A stretch of DNA of 64,000 nt, from assembly GCA_026196775.1 (NCBI GenBank), contig JAPHUD010000007.1, positions 62,001-126,000 of the forward strand. Reading direction: 5' to 3'. Numbering within the stretch: the stretch's first letter is position 1; the number at the start of each line of letters is the position of its first letter. The notes under the pieces were generated by a model, which was not told where the DNA came from, searched no databases, and saw only the letters and a list, made by a program, of their open reading frames with translations. This document shows positions 44,293-54,622 of this stretch, piece by piece. A program made the position numbers and the translations under genes. This DNA comes from Flavobacteriales bacterium. GTDB taxonomy: Bacteria > Bacteroidota > Bacteroidia > Flavobacteriales_E > Vicingaceae.

Positions 44293-45771
44293 ATGAAAAT
44301 ATTGGTAACCATATCAAGAATTTTAGTTGGAGCTTTATTTATTGTTTCTGGGTTAATAAAAGCTAATGATACTTTAGGTTTTAGCTACAAACTAGAAGAA
44401 TATTTTGAAAATGGAGCATTGGCTTACAGAATTAGAGATTGGTTCGGTTGGGACACTTTTTCATTAGAATTTTTAATGGAATATGCTTTGGGTATAGCCA
44501 TTATTATGTGTGCTGCCGAAGTTATACTTGGTTTCATGTTGCTTTTTGCTACTAAAATTAAGTTGACACTTTATTCCTTATTGGCATTAACCATCATGTT
44601 CTTTTTCTTAACCTTACATACTGCTACTTGCGATACTTCTGCAACCTATACTAATTTAACTGAAGTTCAAGTAAATTCTCCTGAACATGCTAGGATGATA
44701 GAAAGAGCTGAAGCAGATAGTAAAATTGTAGTAGCAGAAGAGACCAATGAAATTGTGGTTTATAAAGAAGAAATGCCTGTTCAATGTGTTACCGATTGCG
44801 GTTGTTTTGGAGATGCCATGAAAGGCTCTTTAGGTAGAAGTTTGACACCTTGGGAATCATTTTTTAAAGATTTCGCATTAATAGTTCTCCTTATCCCAAT
44901 ATTCTTTTATAGAAACAAAATTAAGTTGAACACTACGCAAGATGATATTATTCTTTTATCCGGTGGTATAGTTGGTGTTATTTTACTTTCATGGGTATTT
45001 GGGTGGTACTTTCCTGTTTTATTTACCTTAATAGGTTTTGGAGCATATTATGCCATTAAAAAGTTCTTCAAAAAAGAAGTAAACCAATGGATAATCATAG
45101 CCTTGGTAACATTAATTACTTTAATTTTTATTAATTATACTTACAATCACCTTCCTGTAAAAGATTACAGGCCTTATGCAATAGGGAAAAGTATTCCAGA
45201 CCAAATGAAATTGCCTGAAGGAGCCAAGCCAGATGTTTTCGAAAATATTTTTTATTACAAAAATAAAACTACAGGTAAAGTTGAGGAATTTACAGAAGCC
45301 AACTATCCTTGGGATGATGAAAACTATGAATTTTCTGACAGAACCACTAAACTTATTTCTATTGGAGATAAAGCAGCCATTACAGATTTTACAATAATTG
45401 GAGCAGATGAATACGACTATACACAGGATTATATGAATGATCCGGGGTATTTATTTATGATGGTAGCTTATGATATTAAAAAAACTGATGACCAAGCAAT
45501 CAAAAAAATTAATACATTTGCCGACCAATGTTTTAAAGATGGACATTATTTTATTGGATTAACAGCTTCATCACATGACAATGTAGAGGTTTTTAAAGGT
45601 AAACATCAAGTAAATTATGATTTTTATTCTTGCGATGCCATTACATTGAAAACAATTGTTAGAGCAAATCCAGGAATAGTGTTGTTGCAACAAGGAAAAG
45701 TATTGGCAAAATGGCATGCCAACGATTTGCCAAATTATGAAGACGTTAAAAGTCAATTATTAAAAAAATAG
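44293..45771 (+). CDS. BT_3928-like DoxX-type membrane protein
   Basis: A 492-residue protein. The N-terminal third has four to five membrane helices of DoxX type (RILVGALFIVSGLIKANDTLGFSYKLEEYF). A loop with cysteines CVTDCGCFGDAMKGSLGRSLTPW resembles the MauE/DoxX family. Further helices follow about residues 215-280. The last 200 residues form a thioredoxin-like domain without a CxxC motif (AIKKINTFADQCFKDGHYFIGLTASS). A role in periplasmic redox is plausible but unproven. It follows DUF1599 by 15 bases. Confidence 0.85.
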   Translation: MKILVTISRILVGALFIVSGLIKANDTLGFSYKLEEYFENGALAYRIRDWFGWDTFSLEFLMEYALGIAIIMCAAEVILGFMLLFATKIKLTLYSLLALTIMFFFLTLHTATCDTSATYTNLTEVQVNSPEHARMIERAEADSKIVVAEETNEIVVYKEEMPVQCVTDCGCFGDAMKGSLGRSLTPWESFFKDFALIVLLIPIFFYRNKIKLNTTQDDIILLSGGIVGVILLSWVFGWYFPVLFTLIGFGAYYAIKKFFKKEVNQWIIIALVTLITLIFINYTYNHLPVKDYRPYAIGKSIPDQMKLPEGAKPDVFENIFYYKNKTTGKVEEFTEANYPWDDENYEFSDRTTKLISIGDKAAITDFTIIGADEYDYTQDYMNDPGYLFMMVAYDIKKTDDQAIKKINTFADQCFKDGHYFIGLTASSHDNVEVFKGKHQVNYDFYSCDAITLKTIVRANPGIVLLQQGKVLAKWHANDLPNYEDVKSQLLKK

Positions 45772-45777
45772 CGGATA

Positions 45778-46863
45778 GTGTCACGGTTTATTACTAAAAG
45801 AATATTGTACGGATTACTAGTATTAGCGGGAGTTATTACTGTAGTGTTTTTGCTTTTTAACGTATTGCCAGGAGATCCTGCTCGTATGCTTATGGGGCAA
45901 AGAGCAGATGAAGAATCGCTTAGGGTTATCCAAAAAGATTTAGGATTAGATCAAACACTTTCAACACAGTTTGTGATGTATCTGAATGATTTGTCGCCTA
46001 TTTCTGTTCATAGCACAGATGAAGAACATTATTTGTATTTAGATGATAATAAATATTCATATTCTACTCTTTTTACTGTTGGAGAAAATAAAGTTGTAGT
46101 AGTAAAAACACCCTACTTAAGGCGGTCTTATCAAACCAAGCGGCAAGTCTCTGAAATATTACTCGATTATCTTCCGGAGACCGCTGTTTTAGCAACTGCT
46201 GCCATATTATTTGCTTCCTTTTTTGGTGTACTGTTCGGAATTATAACTTCCTTAATGAAAGATACTTGGGTAGATAAATCCTTGTTGTTTTTATCTGTAT
46301 TAGGGATGTCTATTCCATCTTTTTATTCAGCAATTATCATATCTTGGTTAATAGGTTTTGCCTTGCCACAAGCTACAGGTATAAATTTATTCAACATGAC
46401 AGGAAGTTTATTTGAGTACGATGATTTAGGTAACGGAGAAATTTTGAAGTTAAGTAACTTGGTTTTACCTGCGTTTACTTTAGGTATCCGGCCAATTTCA
46501 GCTATCTTGCAACTTACCAGAAGTTCTATGCTTGATGTAATGTCGCAAGATTATATTAGAACAGCAAGAGCGAAAGGATTATCTAAAATGGTTGTAGTAA
46601 TAAAACATGCACTTAAAAATGCGTTAAATCCTGTAGTTACAGCTGTTTCAGGGATGTTTGCTAGTTTGTTGGCAGGAGCACTTTTTGTAGAAATGATTTT
46701 TGCTTGGAAAGGATTAGGATGGGTATTGTATGATGCACTTACCAAATACGATTTACCAATAGTTATGGGAGGCGTTTTACTTACATCAACCATATTTGTT
46801 ATTGTAAACATTATTGTAGATATCGTTTACGGAATGCTCGACCCAAGAGTTAGAGTAAGCTAA
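45778..46863 (+). CDS. ABC transporter permease, DppB/OppB type
   Basis: A 361-residue permease of a peptide or nickel type ABC importer. It starts at GTG 45778, with the typical FITKRILYGLLVLAGVITVVFLLFNVLPGDPARM. The EAA loop is RTARAKGLSKMVVVIKHALKN. About six membrane helices are present. An insert of some 50 residues after the first helix (about 75-125) makes it longer than E. coli DppB. The partner permease, ATPase and binding protein are not adjacent. Confidence 0.92.
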   Translation: MSRFITKRILYGLLVLAGVITVVFLLFNVLPGDPARMLMGQRADEESLRVIQKDLGLDQTLSTQFVMYLNDLSPISVHSTDEEHYLYLDDNKYSYSTLFTVGENKVVVVKTPYLRRSYQTKRQVSEILLDYLPETAVLATAAILFASFFGVLFGIITSLMKDTWVDKSLLFLSVLGMSIPSFYSAIIISWLIGFALPQATGINLFNMTGSLFEYDDLGNGEILKLSNLVLPAFTLGIRPISAILQLTRSSMLDVMSQDYIRTARAKGLSKMVVVIKHALKNALNPVVTAVSGMFASLLAGALFVEMIFAWKGLGWVLYDALTKYDLPIVMGGVLLTSTIFVIVNIIVDIVYGMLDPRVRVS

Positions 46864-46895
46864 ATAGCCCATTATTTTACCAATTAATTGAAGAT

Positions 46896-47648
46896 ATGCG
46901 TAAAAAAATAGTTGCTGGAAATTGGAAAATGAATTTGCAATTAAATGAAGCCAAACAATTGCTTCAAGATATTAAAGCATTAGAAAATAATGTTTCCGAT
47001 GTTAGTTTAATCATCAACCCACCTGCTTTATATATTTCTTTGTTTAAAGAATTAGTAGAAAATTCAGCAATAGCTTTAGGAGCTCAAAATTGTTCTGAAC
47101 ATGAAGCTGGAGCATACACCGGAGAAATAGCAGCACAAATGATTAAATCTTGCGGAGCTAACTATGTTATTGTTGGTCATTCTGAAAGAAGAGGCTATTA
47201 CCACGAAACCAATACAATTATTGCAGAAAAAATAAATAGAGCGTTAGCAGCTGATTTAACTCCTATTTTTTGTTGTGGAGAATTGCTTTCAGAAAGAGAA
47301 GAAAACAATCATTTTAAGGTTGTGGAGCAACAGCTAAAAGAAGGGCTTTTTCATTTAAATGAAAATGAATTTAAAAAATTAGTAATTGCTTACGAGCCTG
47401 TATGGGCAATAGGTACGGGAGTTACTGCTACAGCCGAACAAGCTCAAGAAATGCATGCTTTTATTCGTAAAGTGTTAAAAGATTCTTATTCAGAAGAAAC
47501 TTCTCAAAACTGTCCTATTCTTTACGGAGGAAGTTGCAACGCCTCAAATGCAAAAGAACTTTTTGCCAATCCCGATATTGATGGTGGGTTAATTGGTGGA
47601 GCATCGCTTAAAGCAGCAGATTTCCTAGCAATTGCACAATCTTTCTAA
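46896..47648 (+). CDS. tpiA: Triosephosphate isomerase
   Basis: A 250-residue glycolytic enzyme that interconverts dihydroxyacetone phosphate and glyceraldehyde 3-phosphate. The signature strands are GNWKMN with the substrate Lys, VIVGHSERR with the electrophilic His, AYEPVWAIGTG with the catalytic Glu and flexible loop, and LYGGS and GLIGGASL. Full length and intact. Confidence 0.97.
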   Translation: MRKKIVAGNWKMNLQLNEAKQLLQDIKALENNVSDVSLIINPPALYISLFKELVENSAIALGAQNCSEHEAGAYTGEIAAQMIKSCGANYVIVGHSERRGYYHETNTIIAEKINRALAADLTPIFCCGELLSEREENNHFKVVEQQLKEGLFHLNENEFKKLVIAYEPVWAIGTGVTATAEQAQEMHAFIRKVLKDSYSEETSQNCPILYGGSCNASNAKELFANPDIDGGLIGGASLKAADFLAIAQSF

Positions 47649-47763
47649 TTTAGTTATTCAAATATCACAGTTTTTGCATCTTAGTATAGTTAGTTAGATA
47701 ATAAAACATCTTAAACTTATTTCCGTTTTTAATATGGAATTACGATATTTGTAAGTTATCTTT

Positions 47764-50700
47764 ATGTTGATTAGAGCCAAACATATCATCTCATTTTTAG
47801 TATTGATTATTTCAATGCTGATGTATGCTCCTGAATTAAAAGCTCAGTGGAAGTTAGATGTTAAGGGGACAGTAAAAAATGAGGATACGAAGAAAAGATT
47901 TGAAGGAGTTACCATTACTGTTAAGCGTAATGGAGCAGTTTGGAAGACAATTAATACTCCTGCAAATGGAGAATTTGTATTGGAATTACCGCCAGATGCT
48001 GTTTATTTAGTAGAGTTTTCTAAACCAGGATTTACAGGAAAAAAAATAGAGTTTTCTACTAAAAATGTACCGCCAGAAGATGCTAAGTATGGCTTCGAAT
48101 TTCCTATGGAAATGAATCTTTTTGAAGAGGTTGAAGGCTTGGATGTTTCTATTTTAGATAAACCAATCGCAAAAGTAGCTTTCGATCCTGCTTATGGATA
48201 TATGGACTTTGATCCAAATTATACTAAATCTATACAAAAAGAATTAGAGCAACTAAAAAAAGATCATGAGCAGAAACGTAAAGAACAAGAAGCTGCTAGA
48301 AAAGCTAAAGAGAAAGAATATGCAGCAGCAATAGCTTCCGCAGATAAATTATTTAATTCTAAAAAGTATGCAGAAGCAAAACCACTTTACGAACAAGCTG
48401 CTAAATTATTGCCGAGTGAAACATATCCACAATTTCAATTAGGGTTAATAGCCGATGAATTAGCCGCAGCAAATGAAGCAAATGCTAGATATACAACAGC
48501 TATTGAAAGAGGCGATAAAGCATTTAGTGAAAGAAATTGGGAAAAAGCTAAAATGGAATACAATGCTGCAATTACTTACAAGCCTGAGGAAGTCTATCCG
48601 CAAAATAAAATTAAAGAGATTGATGATTTAATTAAGAACAAAGAGAAAATTGACAAAGAATATACTGACTTAATTACTTCGGGTGATGCTTATATGATAA
48701 ATAAAGATTATGAAAAAGCAAAAGCTGACTTTGAGAAAGCTGCAGCACTTAAGGATTTTGAAGCTTATCCGAAAACCAAATTGAAAGAAATTGAAACTGC
48801 ATTAGCAGAACTAGCAAAAAAAGCAGCTGAAGAAAAAGCCAAACAAGAAAAGTATGATGCCGCAATAGCAGCAGCTGATAAAGCATTGACAGCAAAGGAA
48901 TATGATGTAGCTAAAGGCAAATATAATGAAGCATTAGGAGTTAAACCTGACGAACAATATCCCAAAACAAAACTGACAGAAATTGAAGGTTTATTAGCAG
49001 AGTTAGCTAAGAAAGAAGCCGAAGAAAAAGCCAAAACTGAACAATATAACGCTTTAATTTCAGCGGCAGATAAAGCTCTTGGAGCAAAAGATTACGAAGG
49101 TGCCAAAGGTAAATACAATGAAGCAATAGCTGTAAAATCGGAAGAAAAATACCCTAAGGATAAAATTGCAGAAATTGATGGGATTTTAGCTGAATTAGCT
49201 AAGAAAGAAGCTGAAGAAAAAGCCAAGCAAGAAAAATATGATGCAGCTATAGTAGCGGCAGATAAAGCTCTTTCCGAAAAATCGTATGATGCTGCTAAAA
49301 CTAAATACAACGAAGCATTAACGCTAAAGCCTGATGAACAATATCCAAAAGGTAAACTAACAGAAATAGAAGGGATTTTAGCAGAACTTGCTAAAAAAGA
49401 AGCTGAAGAAAAAGCCAAGCAAGAAAAATACAATGCAGCCATAGCAGCAGCTGATAAGGCTCTTGCTGAAAAATCTTATGAAGCAGCAAAAGGAAAATAC
49501 AATGAAGCATTAGGCGTAAAACCTGATGAACAATACCCTAAAACAAAACTGACAGAAATTGAAGGTTTATTAGCAGAATTGGCTAAAAAAGAAGCAGCAG
49601 AAAAAGCCAAAACAGAACAATACAATGCTTTAATTTCAGCAGCAGATAAAGCACTTGGAGCAAAAGATTACGAAGGAGCCAAAGGTAAGTACAATGAAGC
49701 AATAGCTGTAAAATCGGAAGAAAAATACCCTAAAGATAAAATTAATGAGATTGAAAGCATTTTAGCAGAATTAGCTAAAAAAGAAGCGGAAGCAAAAGCC
49801 AAACAACAAAAATATGATGCTGCTATAGCTGCTGCGGATAAAGCGTTAGCTGAAAAATCTTACGAAGCAGCTAAAGGTAAGTACAATGAAGCCTTGGAAG
49901 TGAAAGCTGAAGAAAAATACCCTAAAGATAAACTGAAAGAGATTGAAGGAATATTAGCAGAAATTGCTCGTAAAAAAGCAGAAGAGGAATCTGCTATGAT
50001 GGCTCAAAAAGAGAAAGATGAAAAATACAATGCAGCAATTGCAGCAGCTGATAATGCGTTGGCTGACAAATCGTATGATGCAGCCAAAGGCAAATACAAT
50101 GAAGCACTAGGAGTTAAGCCAAATGAGCAATACCCTAAAGATAAGCTGACAGAAATAGATGGCATTTTAGCTGAAATAGCTAAAAAGAAAGCTGAAGAAG
50201 AAGCTGCTAAAATGGCTGATAAAGAAAAAAATGAAAAGTATAATAGTCTGATTGCATTGGCTGATAAGGCTTTTAATGATAAATCTTACGAGCAAGCTAA
50301 AAGTAAATACAATGAAGCGTTAGGTGTAAAACCAAATGAACAACATCCAAAAAATAAGATTAGCGAGATTGATGGTATTTTAGCTGAATTGGCAGGGAAA
50401 GAAGCAGCTGAAAAAGCCAAACAAGAAAAATATAATGGGCTGATAATTGCTGCTGACAATGCGTTGTCGAGTAAAAATTATGAGACTGCCAAAGGTAAGT
50501 ACAATGAAGCATTAGGGGTTAAACCAGAAGAACAATATCCTAAAGATAAAATTAAAGAGATTGATGATTTATTGGCAAAATTAGCGCAACAATCTGCTGA
50601 AACTGAATTAGAGAAAGAAGCAGAGAAAAAGAAAAGGGAATATTACCAAGCTGTAATTGCTCAAGCAGATGCTGATTTTTATGGAGATAAGTTTGATAAA

Positions 50701-52944
50701 GCCACTCAAAAGTACCAAGAGGCATTAATGATTTATCCAAATGAAGAGTATCCTAAAAATCAACTAAAAGCCATAGATGGAGCTAAAGCTAAAGCATTAG
50801 CAGAAAAAGAGAAAAACGATAAATACAATGCTTTAATTGCTAGTGCTGATGATGCTTTTAAAGCAGAAAATTACGATCAAGCTAAAGCTAAATATAAAGA
50901 AGCTCTTACTGTTAAGTCTTCAGAGACTTACCCTAAAAATCAAATTGATGAGATAGAAAAAATATTGGCAGCTAAAATAAAAGAACAAATTACTGTTAAG
51001 CCAAATGCTCAACAGCAGAAAAAAGAAGAGTATGATAGTCATATAAAAATGGCGGATGATAATTTTGGGAGTAAATCTTACGAAACAGCTAAAAACTTTT
51101 ACAAAAAAGCGTTAAGCATCATGCCTAGTGAAGCTTATCCACAACAAAAAATTGAAGAAATAAATAATATTTTAGCTCAAATTGCTGAGGAACAACGTAA
51201 AAATAAAAGTGAAGCGTTGGCTTTAAAGGCAAAAAGAGAAAAGTATGACCAACTTATTTTTGATGCTGATAGGATGTTTTTACTTAACAAATTTGAAAGT
51301 GCTAAAGATAAATATAAAGAAGCATTGGTATTGTTTGAAGGAGAGCAATATCCTAAGGATCAATTAGTGAAAATTGAGGCAATGTTGGATAGACTAGCTA
51401 AAGAAAAAGAAGAGAATGAAATAGTTGTTAAAAATAGTACTCCACCACCTGGAAGTAGAGCCAAAATAGATGATAAAAGAGAGAAAGAGATTGAAGCAAT
51501 GATGGCTAAAATATGGGAAGACAAAGAAAAAGACAAGGATAGGGTTTTGGCTGAAGAGAAAGCTATTTACAATAAGCAAGAAGAAGTAAGAATATCAACA
51601 AGTAAAGAAAAAACCAATAAAGCTCAAGAGGAAATTATAGCAACTTATGAGCAAATTGAAAAAATGCAAAAAGAGGGAGATAAGAAATATCTTGAAAATG
51701 AGAAAGAATTGCAATCTGATAAAGCGTCTTACAACAAACAAGAGGAAATTAGAATCAAATTCAATGTTGATAAAACCAATAAGGCTCAAGATGAAATTTT
51801 AGCAACCTACGAGCAAATTGAAAAAATGCAAAAAGAGGGAGATAAAAAATATTTAGAAAATGAAAAGCAACTACAAAGCGACAAAGAATATTATAATCAA
51901 CAACAAATTAATAACATAAAATCAGCTAACGATAAAACAAAAGAGGCGCATACTTATGCTAATAAACAAAAAGATAATATGGGTAAGTATGCTAAAGACA
52001 ATGAGCCTAGGTATCAACAAAAAGTAGAAGATTTATATACTTATAAAAGCAATATTCAGGAAGATAGGTGGATAATGGTAGAAAATGCTGATAAGAAGAG
52101 ACAGAAAAATCAAGAAGCAATAGATAATCAACAAACTACTATTCAACAGAACCAAAAAGATTATGAAGCAAAAAGGAAAGATAGAGAGATAGATGTGAAA
52201 AAATATAGTAAAGATTTAGCAGCTTTAGAAGAAGTTAGAATAAATGCATCATTGAAAAAAGTGGAAGACAACAGAAGAGAACTTCAAAAATATGCTGACC
52301 AAATTGCTTTAATGCAAATAGAACAGACTAAAAAACATAAAGCTAAAGCAGAAAAAGTAGCTGCAGATAAACTGCTTTATATGGAATATAATGAGAAAAG
52401 AATTGCCGAAGAAAAACAAAAAAATGATAAGGCTACTGCTGAATTAAAAGATTATAAAATTCAATTAAACAAAGAGCAACAAAAATACCAGAAAGATGCT
52501 GATTTTAAACGTTCAAAAAATGAACAAGAAGCTATTGCTCAAAAAGAGAAGTTGAACAAACCAACTAAAGAACAATTGCAAAGAACTATAAATGCTGAAA
52601 AGCAATTACAGAAAGAAAAACAATTTTATACAGATTATCAATCTCAATTAAATGCTAAACAAATTGAAAAATCAACCAAAGCATCAGAAGAAGTATATGA
52701 TGTTTATGTTGGAGAAAAGAAACTATCTAGCAATTTAGATCAGTTTGATAAAAAATACCCTCAAGGAATTACAGAAGAAGAAAGAGAAACAGGTAATGCA
52801 ATTGTAATTAGAAGAATTAAAGTTACTGGAGACCATGCAGATGTTTACGAAAGAATCTTTTATAAATGGGGAGGAGTTTATTACTCTAAAAATGGTGTTA
52901 GTATTTCCAAAAACATTTGGGATAACGAATCTATTGAGAAATAG
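47764..52944 (+). CDS. Giant secreted repeat protein: 16 helical repeats and long coiled coil
   Basis: A 1726-residue protein. Residues 1-28 are a signal peptide ending KAQ. A carboxypeptidase-regulatory-like beta domain follows (VKGTVKNEDTKKRFEGVTITV). From about residue 185 to 1210 there are sixteen units, most of them 64 residues, with the pattern KYNAAIAAADKALAEKSYEAA-KGKYNEAL-KP-EQYPK-KL-EI. These look like a divergent TPR-type helical repeat. Residues about 1240-1640 are a charged coiled coil with a long internal repeat (EEIIATYEQIEKMQKEGDKK twice). The last 80 residues form a conserved-looking cap (ADVYERIFYKWGGVYYSKNG). Envelope scaffold is a guess. Confidence 0.83.
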   Translation: MLIRAKHIISFLVLIISMLMYAPELKAQWKLDVKGTVKNEDTKKRFEGVTITVKRNGAVWKTINTPANGEFVLELPPDAVYLVEFSKPGFTGKKIEFSTKNVPPEDAKYGFEFPMEMNLFEEVEGLDVSILDKPIAKVAFDPAYGYMDFDPNYTKSIQKELEQLKKDHEQKRKEQEAARKAKEKEYAAAIASADKLFNSKKYAEAKPLYEQAAKLLPSETYPQFQLGLIADELAAANEANARYTTAIERGDKAFSERNWEKAKMEYNAAITYKPEEVYPQNKIKEIDDLIKNKEKIDKEYTDLITSGDAYMINKDYEKAKADFEKAAALKDFEAYPKTKLKEIETALAELAKKAAEEKAKQEKYDAAIAAADKALTAKEYDVAKGKYNEALGVKPDEQYPKTKLTEIEGLLAELAKKEAEEKAKTEQYNALISAADKALGAKDYEGAKGKYNEAIAVKSEEKYPKDKIAEIDGILAELAKKEAEEKAKQEKYDAAIVAADKALSEKSYDAAKTKYNEALTLKPDEQYPKGKLTEIEGILAELAKKEAEEKAKQEKYNAAIAAADKALAEKSYEAAKGKYNEALGVKPDEQYPKTKLTEIEGLLAELAKKEAAEKAKTEQYNALISAADKALGAKDYEGAKGKYNEAIAVKSEEKYPKDKINEIESILAELAKKEAEAKAKQQKYDAAIAAADKALAEKSYEAAKGKYNEALEVKAEEKYPKDKLKEIEGILAEIARKKAEEESAMMAQKEKDEKYNAAIAAADNALADKSYDAAKGKYNEALGVKPNEQYPKDKLTEIDGILAEIAKKKAEEEAAKMADKEKNEKYNSLIALADKAFNDKSYEQAKSKYNEALGVKPNEQHPKNKISEIDGILAELAGKEAAEKAKQEKYNGLIIAADNALSSKNYETAKGKYNEALGVKPEEQYPKDKIKEIDDLLAKLAQQSAETELEKEAEKKKREYYQAVIAQADADFYGDKFDKATQKYQEALMIYPNEEYPKNQLKAIDGAKAKALAEKEKNDKYNALIASADDAFKAENYDQAKAKYKEALTVKSSETYPKNQIDEIEKILAAKIKEQITVKPNAQQQKKEEYDSHIKMADDNFGSKSYETAKNFYKKALSIMPSEAYPQQKIEEINNILAQIAEEQRKNKSEALALKAKREKYDQLIFDADRMFLLNKFESAKDKYKEALVLFEGEQYPKDQLVKIEAMLDRLAKEKEENEIVVKNSTPPPGSRAKIDDKREKEIEAMMAKIWEDKEKDKDRVLAEEKAIYNKQEEVRISTSKEKTNKAQEEIIATYEQIEKMQKEGDKKYLENEKELQSDKASYNKQEEIRIKFNVDKTNKAQDEILATYEQIEKMQKEGDKKYLENEKQLQSDKEYYNQQQINNIKSANDKTKEAHTYANKQKDNMGKYAKDNEPRYQQKVEDLYTYKSNIQEDRWIMVENADKKRQKNQEAIDNQQTTIQQNQKDYEAKRKDREIDVKKYSKDLAALEEVRINASLKKVEDNRRELQKYADQIALMQIEQTKKHKAKAEKVAADKLLYMEYNEKRIAEEKQKNDKATAELKDYKIQLNKEQQKYQKDADFKRSKNEQEAIAQKEKLNKPTKEQLQRTINAEKQLQKEKQFYTDYQSQLNAKQIEKSTKASEEVYDVYVGEKKLSSNLDQFDKKYPQGITEEERETGNAIVIRRIKVTGDHADVYERIFYKWGGVYYSKNGVSISKNIWDNESIEK
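48838..49989 (+). repeat. 192-bp tandem units in a duplicated 576-bp block
   Basis: The codons for the start of the unit (GCC AAR CAA or GCC AAA ACT GAA) recur at 48838, 49030, 49222, 49414, 49606 and 49798, exactly 192 bases apart. Units 1-2-3 match units 4-5-6 in order, and the second and fifth are nearly identical at the DNA level, so a three-unit block of 576 bases was copied in tandem. Confidence 0.88.
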
Positions 52945-53001
52945 AAATTAATAGTTGCTAACAAACCCATCAATCATTTTTTTAGTTCCACAATTTATTT
53001 T

Positions 53002-53009
53002 TACATTTA
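53002..53009 (+). promoter_or_regulatory. Possible -7 box for nhaC
   Basis: TACATTTA differs from TAnnTTTG at the last base and lies 19 bases before the nhaC ATG. Confidence 0.35.
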
Positions 53010-53028
53010 CGCTTCATAAAAATATTTC

Positions 53029-54513
53029 ATGGAGCCCGTTAAAAAGCCAAGTTTATTTCAATCATTAATACCCATAGTTGTTTTAATATTACTATTAGTA
53101 GTAAATGTGGTATTTGTTTTTGGAGATAATGCATTAGGTGGAGCAAATCAAATAGTTTTATTAGTTGCCGGAGCAGTTGCTGCTGCTATAGGAATGTACA
53201 ACGGATATACTTGGACATCTATTCAAAAGGGAATTGTAAAGAGTATTAAATCTGCCTTACCTGCACTTATAATTTTACTGTTGATAGGTGCATTAGCTGG
53301 AACATGGATGATAAGCGGAGTAGTACCTGCAATGATTTATTATGGGTTAGACATACTTCATCCGAAAATCTTTTTAGTAGCCACCTGTATTATTTGTGCA
53401 GTAGTTTCTTTAGCAACAGGTAGCTCATGGACAACCGCAGCAACAGTTGGTATTGCTTTAATAGGAATTGGAGATGTATTAGGCTTCAATAAAGGAATGG
53501 TAGCAGGAGCAATTCTTTCAGGGGCTTATTTTGGAGATAAGATGTCGCCTTTGTCAGATACTACCAATCTTGCACCAGCAATGGCAGGAACAGATTTAAT
53601 TACCCACATTAAATATATGGCATTAACCACAATACCATCTATCGTTATCACATTAATTATTTTTTTAATTATAGGGTTTACATTTCAGTCGCAAGGAAGC
53701 GTTGCTGATGTTAATGAACTTAAAGCTGCAATCGAATCTAAAGTAGTTATTACACCTTGGTTATTTTTAGTTCCTGTTGTTGTAATATTATTAATTGTAA
53801 AGAAAGTAGATGCTATTCCAGCTTTGTTTATTGGTAGTTTATTAGGTGGCTTGTTTGTACTCATCTTTCAGCAAGATTTAATTATTGCTTTGGCAGAAAG
53901 CACCTCGCTTACTTTTGAAGCAGCTTATGAAGTTATTGTAAATGCTATGACAACAGATATAAGAATTTCCACAGAAAATGTGTTAGTAAACGAATTACTG
54001 CAAACAGGAGGAATGAACGGAATGTTAGGAACCATTTGGCTTATTATCTGTGCCATGATTTTTGGTGGGGTAATGGAAAAAACAGGGATGTTAAAAACCA
54101 TTACTAAAACCCTAATTCCTTTAGCAAAATCAACAGGTTCTTTAATTGCAACGACAACTACTACATGTATAACTTTTAATGTAACAGCTTCTGATCAATA
54201 TTTAGCTATTGTAGTTCCCGGAAAAATGTTTAGTAAAATTTACAAAAAAAGAGGACTACACCCTAAGGTGTTGAGCAGAACCTTAGAAGATTCGGGAACA
54301 GTAACCTCAGTTCTTATTCCATGGAATACTTGTGGTGCTTATCATTCAGGAGTATTAGGTGTTGCAACAGGCGATTATTTTATGTATTGCTTCTTTAATA
54401 TTTTAAGTCCAATTATGACAATGATTTTTGGTTTTTTTAATATAAAAATTGCTAAACTTGTATCTACAGAAAAACATAACCCAAACGAATTAAATTCCGT
54501 AACAGAAAAATAA
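53029..54513 (+). CDS. nhaC: Na+/H+ antiporter NhaC
   Basis: A 494-residue integral membrane antiporter with about twelve helices. Family features are LATGSSWTTAATVGIALIGIG, GAILSGAYFGDKMSPLSDTTNLAP and the late VTASDQYLAIVVPGKMF ... LEDSGTVTSVLIPWNTCGAYHSGVLG. It exchanges protons for sodium for pH and salt balance. It stands alone with its own weak -7 box. Confidence 0.93.
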   Translation: MEPVKKPSLFQSLIPIVVLILLLVVNVVFVFGDNALGGANQIVLLVAGAVAAAIGMYNGYTWTSIQKGIVKSIKSALPALIILLLIGALAGTWMISGVVPAMIYYGLDILHPKIFLVATCIICAVVSLATGSSWTTAATVGIALIGIGDVLGFNKGMVAGAILSGAYFGDKMSPLSDTTNLAPAMAGTDLITHIKYMALTTIPSIVITLIIFLIIGFTFQSQGSVADVNELKAAIESKVVITPWLFLVPVVVILLIVKKVDAIPALFIGSLLGGLFVLIFQQDLIIALAESTSLTFEAAYEVIVNAMTTDIRISTENVLVNELLQTGGMNGMLGTIWLIICAMIFGGVMEKTGMLKTITKTLIPLAKSTGSLIATTTTTCITFNVTASDQYLAIVVPGKMFSKIYKKRGLHPKVLSRTLEDSGTVTSVLIPWNTCGAYHSGVLGVATGDYFMYCFFNILSPIMTMIFGFFNIKIAKLVSTEKHNPNELNSVTEK

Positions 54514-54622
54514 AAATTCAAAAAACTATGAAACGACCATGAGTAATAATTTTCTCACACAAGGAAAATGATTATATGGAAGTTACATCTGACCAATTTA
54601 ATAACAATAAAAATATAAACAG

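Noticed and set aside
48765-49442. Long open frames on the minus strand inside the repeat protein
   Set aside because: They mirror the repetitive, Lys/Glu/Ala-rich coding strand; low-complexity Ser/Ala/Phe-rich translations without any known domain.
48320-51400. CRISPR-like array
   Set aside because: The regular 192-base spacing is coding and in frame; there are no short palindromic repeats with unique spacers and no cas genes.
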